A stretch of 10,862 nucleotides of DNA from Anaerolineae bacterium (GCA_029932895.1 JAOZPF010000078.1:1-10862), one strand, 5' to 3'; positions 1-6,383 are shown, counted from the stretch's first letter. Program-made: numbers and translations. The notes: generated by a model not told the origin, from the sequence alone.

Positions 1-923
1 TCTACATCGGCGACCGACTGGTCAATGATGTGCAACCCAAGGATCGGGACATCGCCATGGTCTTCCAGTCCTATGCTCTCTACCCCCACATGAGCGTCTA
101 TGACAACATGGCTTTTGGCCTGCGGCTGCGCAAGATCGACAAGCGGGAGATCGACCGCCGTGTGCGGGAGGCTGCCCAAATTCTGGGGATTGAGGAGCTT
201 TTGGACCGCAAGCCCAAGCAACTATCGGGCGGTCAGCGGCAGCGCGTGGCGGTGGGGCGGGCCATCGTGCGCGAGCCCAACGTCTTTTTGATGGACGAGC
301 CGCTCTCCAACCTGGACGCCAAGCTGCGCGTGCAGGCCCGCGCCGAGATCAGCAAGCTCCATCAACGGTTGGGTACTACCTTCATCTATGTCACGCACGA
401 CCAGGTGGAGGCTATGACGATGGGGACCCGCATCGCGGTGATGAACGCCGGTGTCCTGCAGCAGATAGACACGCCGCAGAATCTCTATGATTATCCGACC
501 AACATCTTTGTCGCCGGCTTTATCGGCAGCCCGGCGATGAACTTTTTCGACGCCCAGTTGGTCGAGCGAGAGGGCCGGGTCTTTGTCGCCACAAAGGACT
601 TTATGCTTCCCATTCCCGAGGATCGCCAGGCTGTCTACCGCCCTCATCTTGGCGAGAAGGTAGCCTTTGGCATCCGCCCGGAGGACGTGCACGACTCTGA
701 ATATATCCCGGCGGACATCAGCTCTGCGGTGGTAGAGGCCAAGGTGTCGGTGACCGAGTTGATGGGTAATGAGGTGGTCGTCTACCTGGAGACAGAGCAC
801 CACGAGTTCCTTGGTCGCTTCGACCCCCGTACTTCCGCCCACGTTGGCGGCACGGTGCCCGTGGCATTGAATATGGGTCGTATGCACATCTTTGATCGAG
901 AGACGGAAGCTGCGATCCGGTAA
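1..923 (+). CDS. Sugar-type ABC transporter ATP-binding protein (MalK/UgpC family), 5' truncated
   Basis: This is the ATPase subunit that powers a carbohydrate or sugar-phosphate ABC importer on the cytoplasmic face of the membrane. The frame is open from base 3, where the sequence reads YIGDRLVND, typical of the stretch between Walker A and the Q-loop. About 60 residues including Walker A therefore lie outside the window. Visible motifs are the Q-loop VFQSYALYPH (from 60), the ABC signature LSGGQRQRV (222-248), Walker B VFLMDEP (282-302), the D-loop SNLDAKLR and the switch histidine in VTHDQ (396-398). After FIGSPAMNFF comes a C-terminal TOBE/OB-like domain of about 120 residues, which marks the MalK/UgpC/MsmX group; in that group one ATPase often serves several importers. 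The permease and binding-protein genes are not in view, so the substrate cannot be named. It ends at a TAA, 22 bases before a convergent gene. Confidence 0.93.
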   Translation, partial: YIGDRLVNDVQPKDRDIAMVFQSYALYPHMSVYDNMAFGLRLRKIDKREIDRRVREAAQILGIEELLDRKPKQLSGGQRQRVAVGRAIVREPNVFLMDEPLSNLDAKLRVQARAEISKLHQRLGTTFIYVTHDQVEAMTMGTRIAVMNAGVLQQIDTPQNLYDYPTNIFVAGFIGSPAMNFFDAQLVEREGRVFVATKDFMLPIPEDRQAVYRPHLGEKVAFGIRPEDVHDSEYIPADISSAVVEAKVSVTELMGNEVVVYLETEHHEFLGRFDPRTSAHVGGTVPVALNMGRMHIFDRETEAAIR

Positions 924-945
924 AAGGGACGGTAAGGTTGCCCCT

Positions 946-2010
946 CTATGCCTTGGCTGCGAGTCCCTGCTTGAGGCGGGTGATGGCCTCGACCGGTGTG
1001 GGGTCCACTCCGTTCAGGAGCGCCAGATAGAGGCTGACATAGTCTCCCAGATGGATGAGGGAGAACATCTGGGCCAGGCGGCTCTCCCCGCGTGCCCAGA
1101 TCTCTTCCGCCGTTATCCCTTCCTCTGCCAGGAGCTCGCCCGTGGCCTCCCAGCGAGCCCGTATGCGGTGATGGTCCAGGGAGGAGCGAAGGAGGAGCAC
1201 CGTGGCCTGCTTCCGCACGTCCGGGGGGAGTCTGTACCCCACCACGGCATTGTGGTTCAGTTCGGGCAGTTCTTCCCACACGGCCCAATTCTTGCTGTTC
1301 TCGTTGAACTGCCCCTTCCAGCGCCGGGCAACGGCAGAGAGGAACCCGGCCCCATAGACCACCGGCAGGCGGCCATGTAGCCTTCTCGCCAGCCGCTTGG
1401 CCGGGTTGTTGGTTTCGGGGACTGTCTCTACCAGCTTGGTTCCCTCATACCTCATCGTGGCGACCGCGCTCTCCAGGTCGGTCCGGTAATCGGGAAGGTA
1501 TCCCAGCCGGGAGAGCAGCCCCAGCAGCAGGGTAAAGGAATAGCCCAGGGCGGCCCGGGGGGGGCCGTGGTGGGCAAAGGACAGGAGGGGGATCTCCCTC
1601 TTCCGGGCTAGCGTCGCTAGCTTGCCGCCTGTCGTTATCGCCACCAGGCGGCACCCCCGTTTCTCCGCCAGGGCGAGTGCGGCAAGTGTCTCCTCCGTGT
1701 CGCCAGAGTGGCTAGAAGCGACCACCAGGCTATCTGGCCCGACGTGGGCTGGCAGGTGGTAACCGTTTACCGAGTGGATGGGCAGCGGGCAGGTATCAGC
1801 CACCAACCGCGCCAGGAGCGCGCCGCCGATAGCCGAGCCGCCCATGCCCAGGACTATCACCTGCCGCACCTGCTGGTAAGCGGGGGGGAGTGTCATCCTC
1901 TGCGCCATCTCCCATGCGCCGATGCACTGCTGCGGCAGTTCCCCTATCCGCTGCCGCATATTTCCCTTGTCCAGCTCCTCGTATACCGCCGCATCATCCA
2001 GATTGGACAT
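946..2010 (-). CDS. Bifunctional phosphoglucose/phosphomannose isomerase (SIS domain)
   Basis: A cytoplasmic sugar isomerase of 354 residues that interconverts glucose-6-P or mannose-6-P with fructose-6-P, feeding glycolysis and nucleotide-sugar synthesis. It carries two SIS (sugar isomerase) domains. The phosphate-binding motif GMGGSAIGG is at residues 55-63 and the SSHSGDTEET loop at 99-108. The second domain has KGQFNENSKNWA (about 232-243) and ELPELNHNAVVG (247-258), which hold the Glu and His expected to be catalytic in this family. The C-terminal tail ITRLKQGL fits the family's catalytic lysine region. The ATG at 2010 is chosen because AAGGAA lies 6 bases upstream (2017-2022) and the protein begins MSNLDD, a normal family length; the longer frame from 2076 would run deep into rsmI. 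It overlaps the end of rsmI by 17 bases, so it is probably translationally coupled to it. It is the last gene of the minus-strand run and meets the ABC ATPase gene tail to tail. Confidence 0.92.
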   Translation of the reverse strand: MSNLDDAAVYEELDKGNMRQRIGELPQQCIGAWEMAQRMTLPPAYQQVRQVIVLGMGGSAIGGALLARLVADTCPLPIHSVNGYHLPAHVGPDSLVVASSHSGDTEETLAALALAEKRGCRLVAITTGGKLATLARKREIPLLSFAHHGPPRAALGYSFTLLLGLLSRLGYLPDYRTDLESAVATMRYEGTKLVETVPETNNPAKRLARRLHGRLPVVYGAGFLSAVARRWKGQFNENSKNWAVWEELPELNHNAVVGYRLPPDVRKQATVLLLRSSLDHHRIRARWEATGELLAEEGITAEEIWARGESRLAQMFSLIHLGDYVSLYLALLNGVDPTPVEAITRLKQGLAAKA

Positions 2011-2848
2011 TCTCTTTTCCTTGTCCGCCTGCTGCCTGCAGGCTCGTCTCATAGACCGCTCTGCGGCTCCACCCACAGAGCGCCGCCACCTCGCGGGCTG
2101 CCTGAGAGCGGCTCATCCCTCGGTCCAGCCGTTCCCGCAGCGCCTTCTGCACCCGCTCTTCATCCCATGCCGCTTCCGGTTCTGCTCCCCCGACGACCAG
2201 GGTGAACTCGCCACGGGGTGTCGCCGCGGCAAAGTACGCACGGGCCTGGGTGACTGTTCCCCGCCACACCTCCTCGAATTGCTTGGTCAGTTCCCGGCAC
2301 ACGGCCAGGGGGCGCTCTCCCCCCAGCACGGCCTCCAGGTCGCTCAAGGTGTGGGTCAGCCGGTGGGGGGCCTCGAAAAAGACCAGCGTCCATGGGAGTT
2401 GCGCCACCGCAGCCAGCGTTTTTCGGCGACGGGCCGGCTGGCGGGGGAGAAAGCCCAGGTAGAGGAAACGGTCCGTCGGCAGCCCGGAGACGACGAGAGC
2501 GGCGATGGGCGCGGAGGGGCCGGGCACGGGGACGACCCGGTGGTCATGAGCCAGCGCCGCCTGCACCAGCTCGTACCCGGGGTCGGAAAGCCCTGGCATA
2601 CCCGCCTCCGAGATCAGCGCCACATCTCCCGCCTCCAGCGCTGCCAGCACCGTCCCTAGCTTTTGCATCTTGTTTCCCTCAAAGTAGCTAGTCATCGGCG
2701 TGGCGATGTCGTAGCGATCGAGCAGGATGCGCGCGTGACGGGTGTCCTCGGCGGCGATGAGGGTCACCTCTCCCAGCACGCGCAGGGCGCGCAGGGTGAT
2801 GTCCTCCAGGTTGCCGATGGGAGTACCGACCAGGTAAAGAGTGGGCAC
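1994..2848 (-). CDS. rsmI: 16S rRNA (cytidine1402-2'-O)-methyltransferase RsmI
   Basis: This SAM-dependent enzyme methylates the 2'-O of C1402 in 16S rRNA, in the decoding centre of the 30S subunit. The protein has 284 residues, the usual size. It shows the tetrapyrrole-methylase fold signatures of RsmI: VGTPIGNLEDIT (7-18), AEDTR (33-37), SEAGMPGLSDPG (80-91) and PGPSA (109-113), followed by GLPTDRFLYLGFLP. The C-terminus (about 235-275) has the helical segment with RGMSRSQAAREVA seen in RsmI proteins. The start is a GTG at 2848 giving MPTLYLVGTP; GGAG lies 7 bases upstream (2856-2859). It begins 28 bases after the KaiC-like gene and overlaps the isomerase gene by 17 bases. It is a housekeeping gene inside a run of envelope genes, so its expression may depend on the upstream promoter or on an unseen internal one. 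Confidence 0.95.
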   Translation of the reverse strand: MPTLYLVGTPIGNLEDITLRALRVLGEVTLIAAEDTRHARILLDRYDIATPMTSYFEGNKMQKLGTVLAALEAGDVALISEAGMPGLSDPGYELVQAALAHDHRVVPVPGPSAPIAALVVSGLPTDRFLYLGFLPRQPARRRKTLAAVAQLPWTLVFFEAPHRLTHTLSDLEAVLGGERPLAVCRELTKQFEEVWRGTVTQARAYFAAATPRGEFTLVVGGAEPEAAWDEERVQKALRERLDRGMSRSQAAREVAALCGWSRRAVYETSLQAAGGQGKENVQSG

Positions 2849-2876
2849 AGCTTGTCTCCAGAGTCCCGTGTGAGAA

Positions 2877-3620
2877 TTAGGGGGTGTGATAGGAGATGCC
2901 GCTCAGTAGTCCTTGCCGGTCGGAGAAGGCATCGCCGATCGCCAACCCGCCCTTGCGAATCTCGTAGCGGCGGATCTCTTTGGTGTGGTCGGAGCCGCGC
3001 ATCTTGAGCACCACGATGGCGCGTTGGATGCTGCTCTCTACCTCGACATAGCGGAGGAGGATGATCGCGTCTACGGTGAAAGAGAGGCCGCCCTTCTCGG
3101 CTCTAGTGGCCTGGCTGCGCCGCTCCTCCCCCAGCAGCATGCTGGTCACGCCCTCCCGGCGCAGGCCGTTGACGACGCGCGTGTAAATTTGCCGCAGTTC
3201 GTGGTGGTCGGCGGTCAGGCGGTTAAAGTGAGTGACGCTGTCCAACACCACGCGCCGTATGTCCTGCTCCCGCAGCAGCCGGTTCAATGGGCTTTCGGGA
3301 ATCTCCAGCCCGGCGATAAAGACCTCGGGTGAGGTGAACATCAGGTGCAGTTTCTTCTCCCGCTCCAGCGGCTCTAGGTCCCATCCCAGGGAAGTGGCGT
3401 CCCGGTAGAGGGAGGTGGGGAACTCTTCGAAAGAGATCATCAATCCCGGCTCGTTGGCCTGGGTCGCCCCGTGGAGCAGAAACTGCATCGCCAGAGATGT
3501 CTTGCCCGTGCCGGGTGCACCGCGCAACAGGGTGATGGAGCCCGGCAGCAGGCCACCGTGCAGCATCTCGTCCAGTTTCGGTATTCCGGTACTCACTCGC
3601 GCCTGGCTCACAGAACTCAT
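2877..3620 (-). CDS. Single-domain KaiC/RadA-like RecA-fold ATPase
   Basis: A 247-residue RecA-fold ATPase of the KaiC superfamily. Residues 10-26 (STGIPKLDEMLHGGLLPG) are the classical KaiC/RadA lead-in. Walker A is GAPGTGKT (34-41), the paired acidic residues are in SFEE (63-66), and Walker B is VVLDS (124-128). Near the C-terminus LKMRGSDHTKEIRRYEI (205-221) matches the conserved KaiC motif after the last core strands. Circadian KaiC has two such domains and about 520 residues. Here there is only one, and no KaiA or KaiB is in view, so a clock role is not supported; signalling or archaellum-type ATPase relatives are equally possible. The ATG at 3620 is chosen for GGGAGG 7 bases upstream (3628-3633). 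The frame extends to 3824 but only through the neighbouring gene. It starts 13 bases after the stop of the 72-residue exported protein, so the two are probably cotranscribed. Its target is unknown. Confidence 0.85.
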   Translation of the reverse strand: MSSVSQARVSTGIPKLDEMLHGGLLPGSITLLRGAPGTGKTSLAMQFLLHGATQANEPGLMISFEEFPTSLYRDATSLGWDLEPLEREKKLHLMFTSPEVFIAGLEIPESPLNRLLREQDIRRVVLDSVTHFNRLTADHHELRQIYTRVVNGLRREGVTSMLLGEERRSQATRAEKGGLSFTVDAIILLRYVEVESSIQRAIVVLKMRGSDHTKEIRRYEIRKGGLAIGDAFSDRQGLLSGISYHTP

Positions 3621-3633
3621 CACGATACCTCCC

Positions 3634-3852
3634 TCATTCCCCCACTTTCCAAACGTGGACCAATGGCCGGTCATCATCGACCAGGGGTTCAAAGATGTAA
3701 AGCAGTCTGCGTTGGCGGTCAAAACTGGCTGTGCCCACGTGGTGCTTTTGCTGGGTGGAGTCGACGTGGTACAGGTAGGGGGCAGTGGACTGGTTGCGGA
3801 CCAGCGTGGGCAGCAAGAGCACAACGGCTGCCAGGACCAAAGATCGTTTCAT
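3634..3852 (-). CDS. Small exported protein of unknown function (72 aa)
   Basis: I do not recognise a named family. The 72 residues begin MKRSLVLAAVVLLLPTLV, a positively charged start plus a hydrophobic core, which looks like a signal peptide or a single membrane anchor. The mature part (about residues 20-72) is polar and ends FEPLVDDDRPLVHVWKVGE. That ending looks like the closing strands of a larger beta-rich domain, so this could be a minimal or shortened version of a longer exported protein. Evidence that it is a real gene: its ATG follows the TAG of the upstream gene by one base, AAGGAG lies 10 bases upstream (3863-3868), and the next gene's ribosome-binding site sits right at its stop. 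These tight junctions indicate translational coupling with both neighbours. The role is presumably extracytoplasmic, together with the two stalk proteins upstream. Confidence 0.65.
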   Translation of the reverse strand: MKRSLVLAAVVLLLPTLVRNQSTAPYLYHVDSTQQKHHVGTASFDRQRRLLYIFEPLVDDDRPLVHVWKVGE

Positions 3853-3853
3853 C

Positions 3854-4531
3854 CTACTGTTGCTCCTTGAAGCGGATGACCGCTTGAGGGCAGCGGGCTG
3901 GCAACTCTACTCGCACGGCGGCGGATAGAGGAGGATGGACGTGCTCGATGTCATAGTGGTGAAGCTGCACGTACCACACGTTTCCCTCTCCATTTGTCTC
4001 GCCGGGCAGCCGCACCGCCCATCCCGAATCCCCGTAGGCGAGGGCGGACCCGGAGAGCACGATCGTGTCTGTCACTGGCCCCCAGACGTGGACCGGGTAG
4101 CCGGTCAGTGATTCGCCGTCCCGGTCGGTCACCGTGCCGGCGATAAGGACCGCGCCGCACTGGGGCAGGAACGCGCTCTGCCCCGTCGTCACGGTGGCGG
4201 AAAAGGGCATGGCTGGCTGGGGGGTGGGCGTTGGTGTGAGCGGTTGCAGTGGAGTGGGGGTGAGAAAGGGGGACCGGGTCGGTGTGGCTGTGGGGGCGGG
4301 CGGTGCGGTGGGTGAGGGCGTGCGCCGGGGTGATGTTGGCGCTGGCGAAGGAGGTGCAGGGGGTGGGTAGGGGTTGAAGGGAACGGTGGGGTCGATGGCG
4401 ATGATCGTTCCGAGCACCATAGTGATCCCTGTCGCCACCAGCAGCAACACCGTCAGCGCGCGCACCAGCCGATCTGACCGCGCTGGATGTTGCCTTCCGG
4501 CCTCCTCTCGCCGCTCCACTGCCCATCTCAC
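3854..4531 (-). CDS. Membrane-anchored protein with Pro/Thr stalk and C-terminal beta-type domain (paralogue 2)
   Basis: No named family is recognised. From the GTG at 4531 the protein has 225 residues: a basic cytoplasmic N-terminus (1-24), one membrane helix (about 25-46), the motif DPTVPFNPYPPP (47-58), a Pro/Thr-rich stalk (about 59-108) and a C-terminal domain (about 110-225) containing AGTVTDRDGESLTGYPVHVWG (131-151, with the core VTDRDGESLTGY). The inferred topology is N-in, C-out. The start is placed at 4531 because the GTG shares GTGA with the TGA of the preceding gene, a typical 4-base coupling overlap. No strong Shine-Dalgarno is visible, and a second in-frame GTG at 4519 is possible. 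It is clearly related to the preceding gene in architecture and in two motifs. The C-terminal domain resembles a carboxypeptidase-regulatory-like or similar beta-sandwich; that is a guess from the G-x-V-x-D-x-x-G pattern. Confidence 0.75.
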   Translation of the reverse strand: MRWAVERREEAGRQHPARSDRLVRALTVLLLVATGITMVLGTIIAIDPTVPFNPYPPPAPPSPAPTSPRRTPSPTAPPAPTATPTRSPFLTPTPLQPLTPTPTPQPAMPFSATVTTGQSAFLPQCGAVLIAGTVTDRDGESLTGYPVHVWGPVTDTIVLSGSALAYGDSGWAVRLPGETNGEGNVWYVQLHHYDIEHVHPPLSAAVRVELPARCPQAVIRFKEQQ

Positions 4532-5238
4532 GGCTCGTGGTTCATTGTGCACACCACGTACCCCAGCGAGCCGCTGGCATAGCCCGGGAGCTGGACGATG
4601 ACCTCTTCCCCAACCTGCCGCCACGTCACCCCATCCGCCTCAGGGTACATGGCGAGAGGCTGCACCCGGATCTCCATCCGCTGGTACTGGACCGGGTTGC
4701 AGGCTTGCTCCCACGCTGCCTCGCTGCCGTATATGGCGTTATAGGTGGGATCGTCGCCCGCCGTAAGCCCGAACGCGCCGACGCCGGGGCATTCGACGCG
4801 GACGTGGTAACCGGGCAGCGGGTTCCCGTCCAGGTCCTCAAAGTCGCCGGCGACGCCGCTCCATTGACCGCCGTACTCGGGCCGGCGGTAAAAGACCTCG
4901 CAGGTGAAGGGGTAAGCGGAGCGGGTGACCCGGACCGTGGGCGTGGGAGTTGGCGGCCAAGTGGGGGTGATCGTGGGCGTCTTGGTCGGCGTGCGCGTGG
5001 GGGTCGGTGGCGAAGTGGGGGTGATTGTAGGTGTGTTGGTCGGTGTAAAGGTAGGGGGGAGCAGAGAGGCGGGAGTCGGCGACGGCCCCGCATGGGCGAT
5101 CTCGGTGCCGCGTGGCGGGGGAAATGGGTTGAAGGCGACGTAGGGGTTGATGAGCACCACCAGGTAGCAGAGAAAGGAGAGGGCGGTCAGGAGAAGCAGC
5201 ACCCCGCTCATCAGGTTCATGATCCCGTTTCTTCTCAT
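4528..5238 (-). CDS. Membrane-anchored protein with Pro/Thr stalk and C-terminal beta-type domain (paralogue 1)
   Basis: No named family is recognised. The 236-residue protein has a short basic N-terminus, one membrane helix (about 11-30), NPYVAFNPFPPP (31-42), a Thr-Pro stalk (about 52-102) with an internal 18-residue repeat, and a C-terminal domain (about 110-236) with FEDLDGNPLPGYHVRVE (133-149). Four cysteines in the C-terminal domain (113, 150, 180, 230) could form disulphides outside the cell. The inferred topology is N-in, C-out. Two adjacent ATGs (5241, 5238) are possible. I choose 5238 because AGGAGG (5245-5250) is then 6 bases away rather than 3. It lies 14 bases after the isomerase stop and overlaps the next gene by 4 bases. 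It shares with that gene the membrane segment followed by FNP(F/Y)PPP, the stalk, and the D-x-D/DG-x-x-x-x-GY motif, so the pair looks like an old tandem duplication. Confidence 0.78.
   Translation of the reverse strand: MRRNGIMNLMSGVLLLLTALSFLCYLVVLINPYVAFNPFPPPRGTEIAHAGPSPTPASLLPPTFTPTNTPTITPTSPPTPTRTPTKTPTITPTWPPTPTPTVRVTRSAYPFTCEVFYRRPEYGGQWSGVAGDFEDLDGNPLPGYHVRVECPGVGAFGLTAGDDPTYNAIYGSEAAWEQACNPVQYQRMEIRVQPLAMYPEADGVTWRQVGEEVIVQLPGYASGSLGYVVCTMNHEP
4951..5058 (-). repeat. Two imperfect 54-bp tandem units encoding the Thr-Pro stalk
   Basis: On the + strand GTGGGGGTGAT occurs at 4961 and again at 5015, a period of 54 bases, and most of the flanking sequence (4951-5004 versus 5005-5058) is alike. 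The unit encodes 18 residues of the type TPTITPT(S/W)PPTPT inside the stalk of paralogue 1. The differences are mostly silent or conservative, so the reading frame and stalk character are kept. This is a coding low-complexity repeat, not a CRISPR or mobile element. Confidence 0.6.
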
Positions 5239-5252
5239 CATTCGCCTCCTGA

Positions 5253-6227
5253 TCACGGCTCCTGGCCGACGTACCGTATGATCGTCGCCCCGGCCCAGAG
5301 TGCCTCGCGCCATTCCTCGATCGCCTGGGTGCGCGCCCAGCGCAGGTCCTCGGGGCTCATCTCGCGGTTGGGGTCCCGTTCGACCACCTGCACGATGTGG
5401 AAGCCAAAGGGGCTCTCGATGATCGGGCTGATCTGTCCCGGCTGGAGGCTGAAGGCGGCCTCCTCGACCTCCGGTGACAACAACACGCCGCGGGGGAAAA
5501 AGCCCAGGTCCCCCCCCGCATCGCGCGTGTTCTCGTCCTGGGAATAGGTGCGAGCCAGTTCGGCAAAATCGGCCCCGGCCTGGAGTTGGGCCAGGATGCG
5601 CTCCGCCTCCTCCCGCGTGTCGACCAGGATGTGCCGGGCATGGACGTACTCGGCGGTGGTGGGCAGGTTGGCGGTGATGGCCTCCATCACCGCCGCGCCG
5701 ATCAGCTCGGCGCGCAACTCGTCCCAGGCATCCTCGCGGCTCATTCCGTCCTGGTTCAGCCGCTCCTGGAAGGACTCTTCGCCTCCGATGTCGTTGATGA
5801 TCTGCGCCAGGGCGGCATCGACCTGCTCATCGGTGACGGTGATGCCCATTCCGGCTGCTGCCTGCTCGACGAGTGCCTGCTCAATCATCACGTCGAGGAC
5901 CCGCTCCCTGGCCTGGAGCAGGGTCTGTTGCCCCTCCTCGCTGGAGAGGTCTATGCCGGAGGGAACCAGCACCGCGGCCTGGTACTGGGCCACCTGCCGT
6001 TCATAGTCGGCCAGATAGATGGGCTGCCCATTCACCAGCGCTGCCAGCGGTTGGTCGGAGGTGGGGGTGGTGGCTGGAGCCGAGGGAAGCTCGGTGGGGG
6101 GAACGGGCTGGTCGGTGGTCGGCTGGCTGGCGGCTGGCGGCTGGGTTGGCGCTGGGGTCACTACCGGCACACAGGTAGGGAGCAGCAGCAGAGCGGCGAC
6201 CAGAAGCCATTGCAGGCGTGTTTTCAC
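5253..6227 (-). CDS. Parvulin-type peptidyl-prolyl cis-trans isomerase, putative lipoprotein (SurA/PrsA-like)
   Basis: A 324-residue exported foldase. Residues 1-19 form a signal sequence ending LLLLPTC, a loose lipobox with Cys19 as the possible lipidation site (Pro at -2 and Thr at -1 are not ideal). Residues 20-62 are a Pro/Thr/Gln-rich spacer. Residues about 63-190 are a SurA-type N-terminal chaperone segment (LAALVNGQPIYLADYERQV). Residues 194-287 are a PpiC/parvulin domain with HARHILVDT, FAELARTYSQD, GGDLGFFPRG and FGFHIVQV. It would speed proline isomerisation and folding of secreted proteins at the outer face of the membrane. The start is a GTG at 6227 with GGAGG 5 bases upstream (6233-6237). 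It is the first gene of the minus-strand operon, directly below the promoter at 6257-6285, and is divergent from the penicillin-binding protein. The two stalk proteins and the small exported protein downstream are plausible clients; this is inference. Confidence 0.9.
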   Translation of the reverse strand: MKTRLQWLLVAALLLLPTCVPVVTPAPTQPPAASQPTTDQPVPPTELPSAPATTPTSDQPLAALVNGQPIYLADYERQVAQYQAAVLVPSGIDLSSEEGQQTLLQARERVLDVMIEQALVEQAAAGMGITVTDEQVDAALAQIINDIGGEESFQERLNQDGMSREDAWDELRAELIGAAVMEAITANLPTTAEYVHARHILVDTREEAERILAQLQAGADFAELARTYSQDENTRDAGGDLGFFPRGVLLSPEVEEAAFSLQPGQISPIIESPFGFHIVQVVERDPNREMSPEDLRWARTQAIEEWREALWAGATIIRYVGQEP

Positions 6228-6256
6228 GGTTTCCTCCGCGTGTCAGGAATAGAATC

Positions 6257-6285
6257 ATTATACCCACGGCGTGGTTTTTGCGCAA
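6257..6285 (-). promoter_or_regulatory. Sigma-70-type promoter of the isomerase operon
   Basis: On the minus strand a perfect -10 box TATAAT (6257-6262) is preceded, after a 17-base spacer, by TTGCGC (6280-6285). Transcription would start near 6250, leaving a leader of about 23 bases before the GTG at 6227. The perfect -10 box and optimal spacing make this a strong candidate for driving all seven minus-strand genes. Confidence 0.75.
6264..6274. promoter_or_regulatory. Palindrome CCACG-G-CGTGG in the promoter spacer (possible operator)
   Basis: An 11-base perfect inverted repeat (5-base arms, 1-base centre) lies between the -35 and -10 boxes of the minus-strand promoter. That position is where a dimeric repressor or a spacer-twisting activator would act. 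No regulator gene is nearby and a short GC-rich palindrome can arise by chance, so this is only a candidate. Confidence 0.3.
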
Positions 6286-6306
6286 GTCCGGCCTGGCGGC
6301 GTTCAC

Positions 6307-6335
6307 TTGCCAAATCGCCAACTTTCTGTTACCAT
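6307..6335 (+). promoter_or_regulatory. Sigma-70-type promoter of the penicillin-binding protein gene
   Basis: TTGCCA (6307-6312), a 17-base spacer and TACCAT (6330-6335) form a reasonable promoter with a start near 6342 and a leader of about 42 bases. It is back to back with the minus-strand promoter; the two -35 boxes are 21 bases apart, so the two transcription units could share regulation. Confidence 0.6.
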
Positions 6336-6370
6336 CCCCTCCGCTTGAGCAGTGATCGTTCGTTCGGCCT

Positions 6371-6378
6371 AGAGGAGG
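6371..6378 (+). promoter_or_regulatory. Ribosome-binding site fixing a TTG start
   Basis: AGAGGAGG is followed after 5 bases by TTG at 6384. This strong site decides the start of the penicillin-binding protein gene, whose open frame continues almost 800 bases further upstream without being coding there. Confidence 0.85.
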
Positions 6379-6383
6379 TTTCC

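Noticed and set aside
921..948. Possible bidirectional terminator between the convergent ABC and isomerase genes
   Set aside because: Only a 4-base AGGG/CCCT pairing with a 12- to 13-base loop is available, with TTTT on the minus side; too weak to call.
3951..4526. 191-codon - strand frame starting with ATG just after the stop of paralogue 1
   Set aside because: It is a shifted frame of paralogue 2 and reads as Arg/Ala/His-rich noise with no membrane segment, whereas the chosen frame has a helix, stalk and a domain shared with paralogue 1.
4921..5060. Regularly spaced repeats that might suggest a CRISPR-like array
   Set aside because: The repeats are in frame, encode the Thr-Pro stalk, have no unique spacers and number only two.
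4537..5547. 336-codon + strand frame opposite the stalk protein genes
   Set aside because: It is the mirror of the Pro/Thr-rich coding sequence: Gly/Val-rich low complexity, no recognisable domain, and it covers the gene junctions without regard to them.
5586..6383. Open + strand frame continuous with the penicillin-binding protein, adding about 266 codons upstream
   Set aside because: It lies antisense to the well-supported isomerase gene and crosses both promoters; the strong ribosome-binding site and family-like N-terminus start at 6384.
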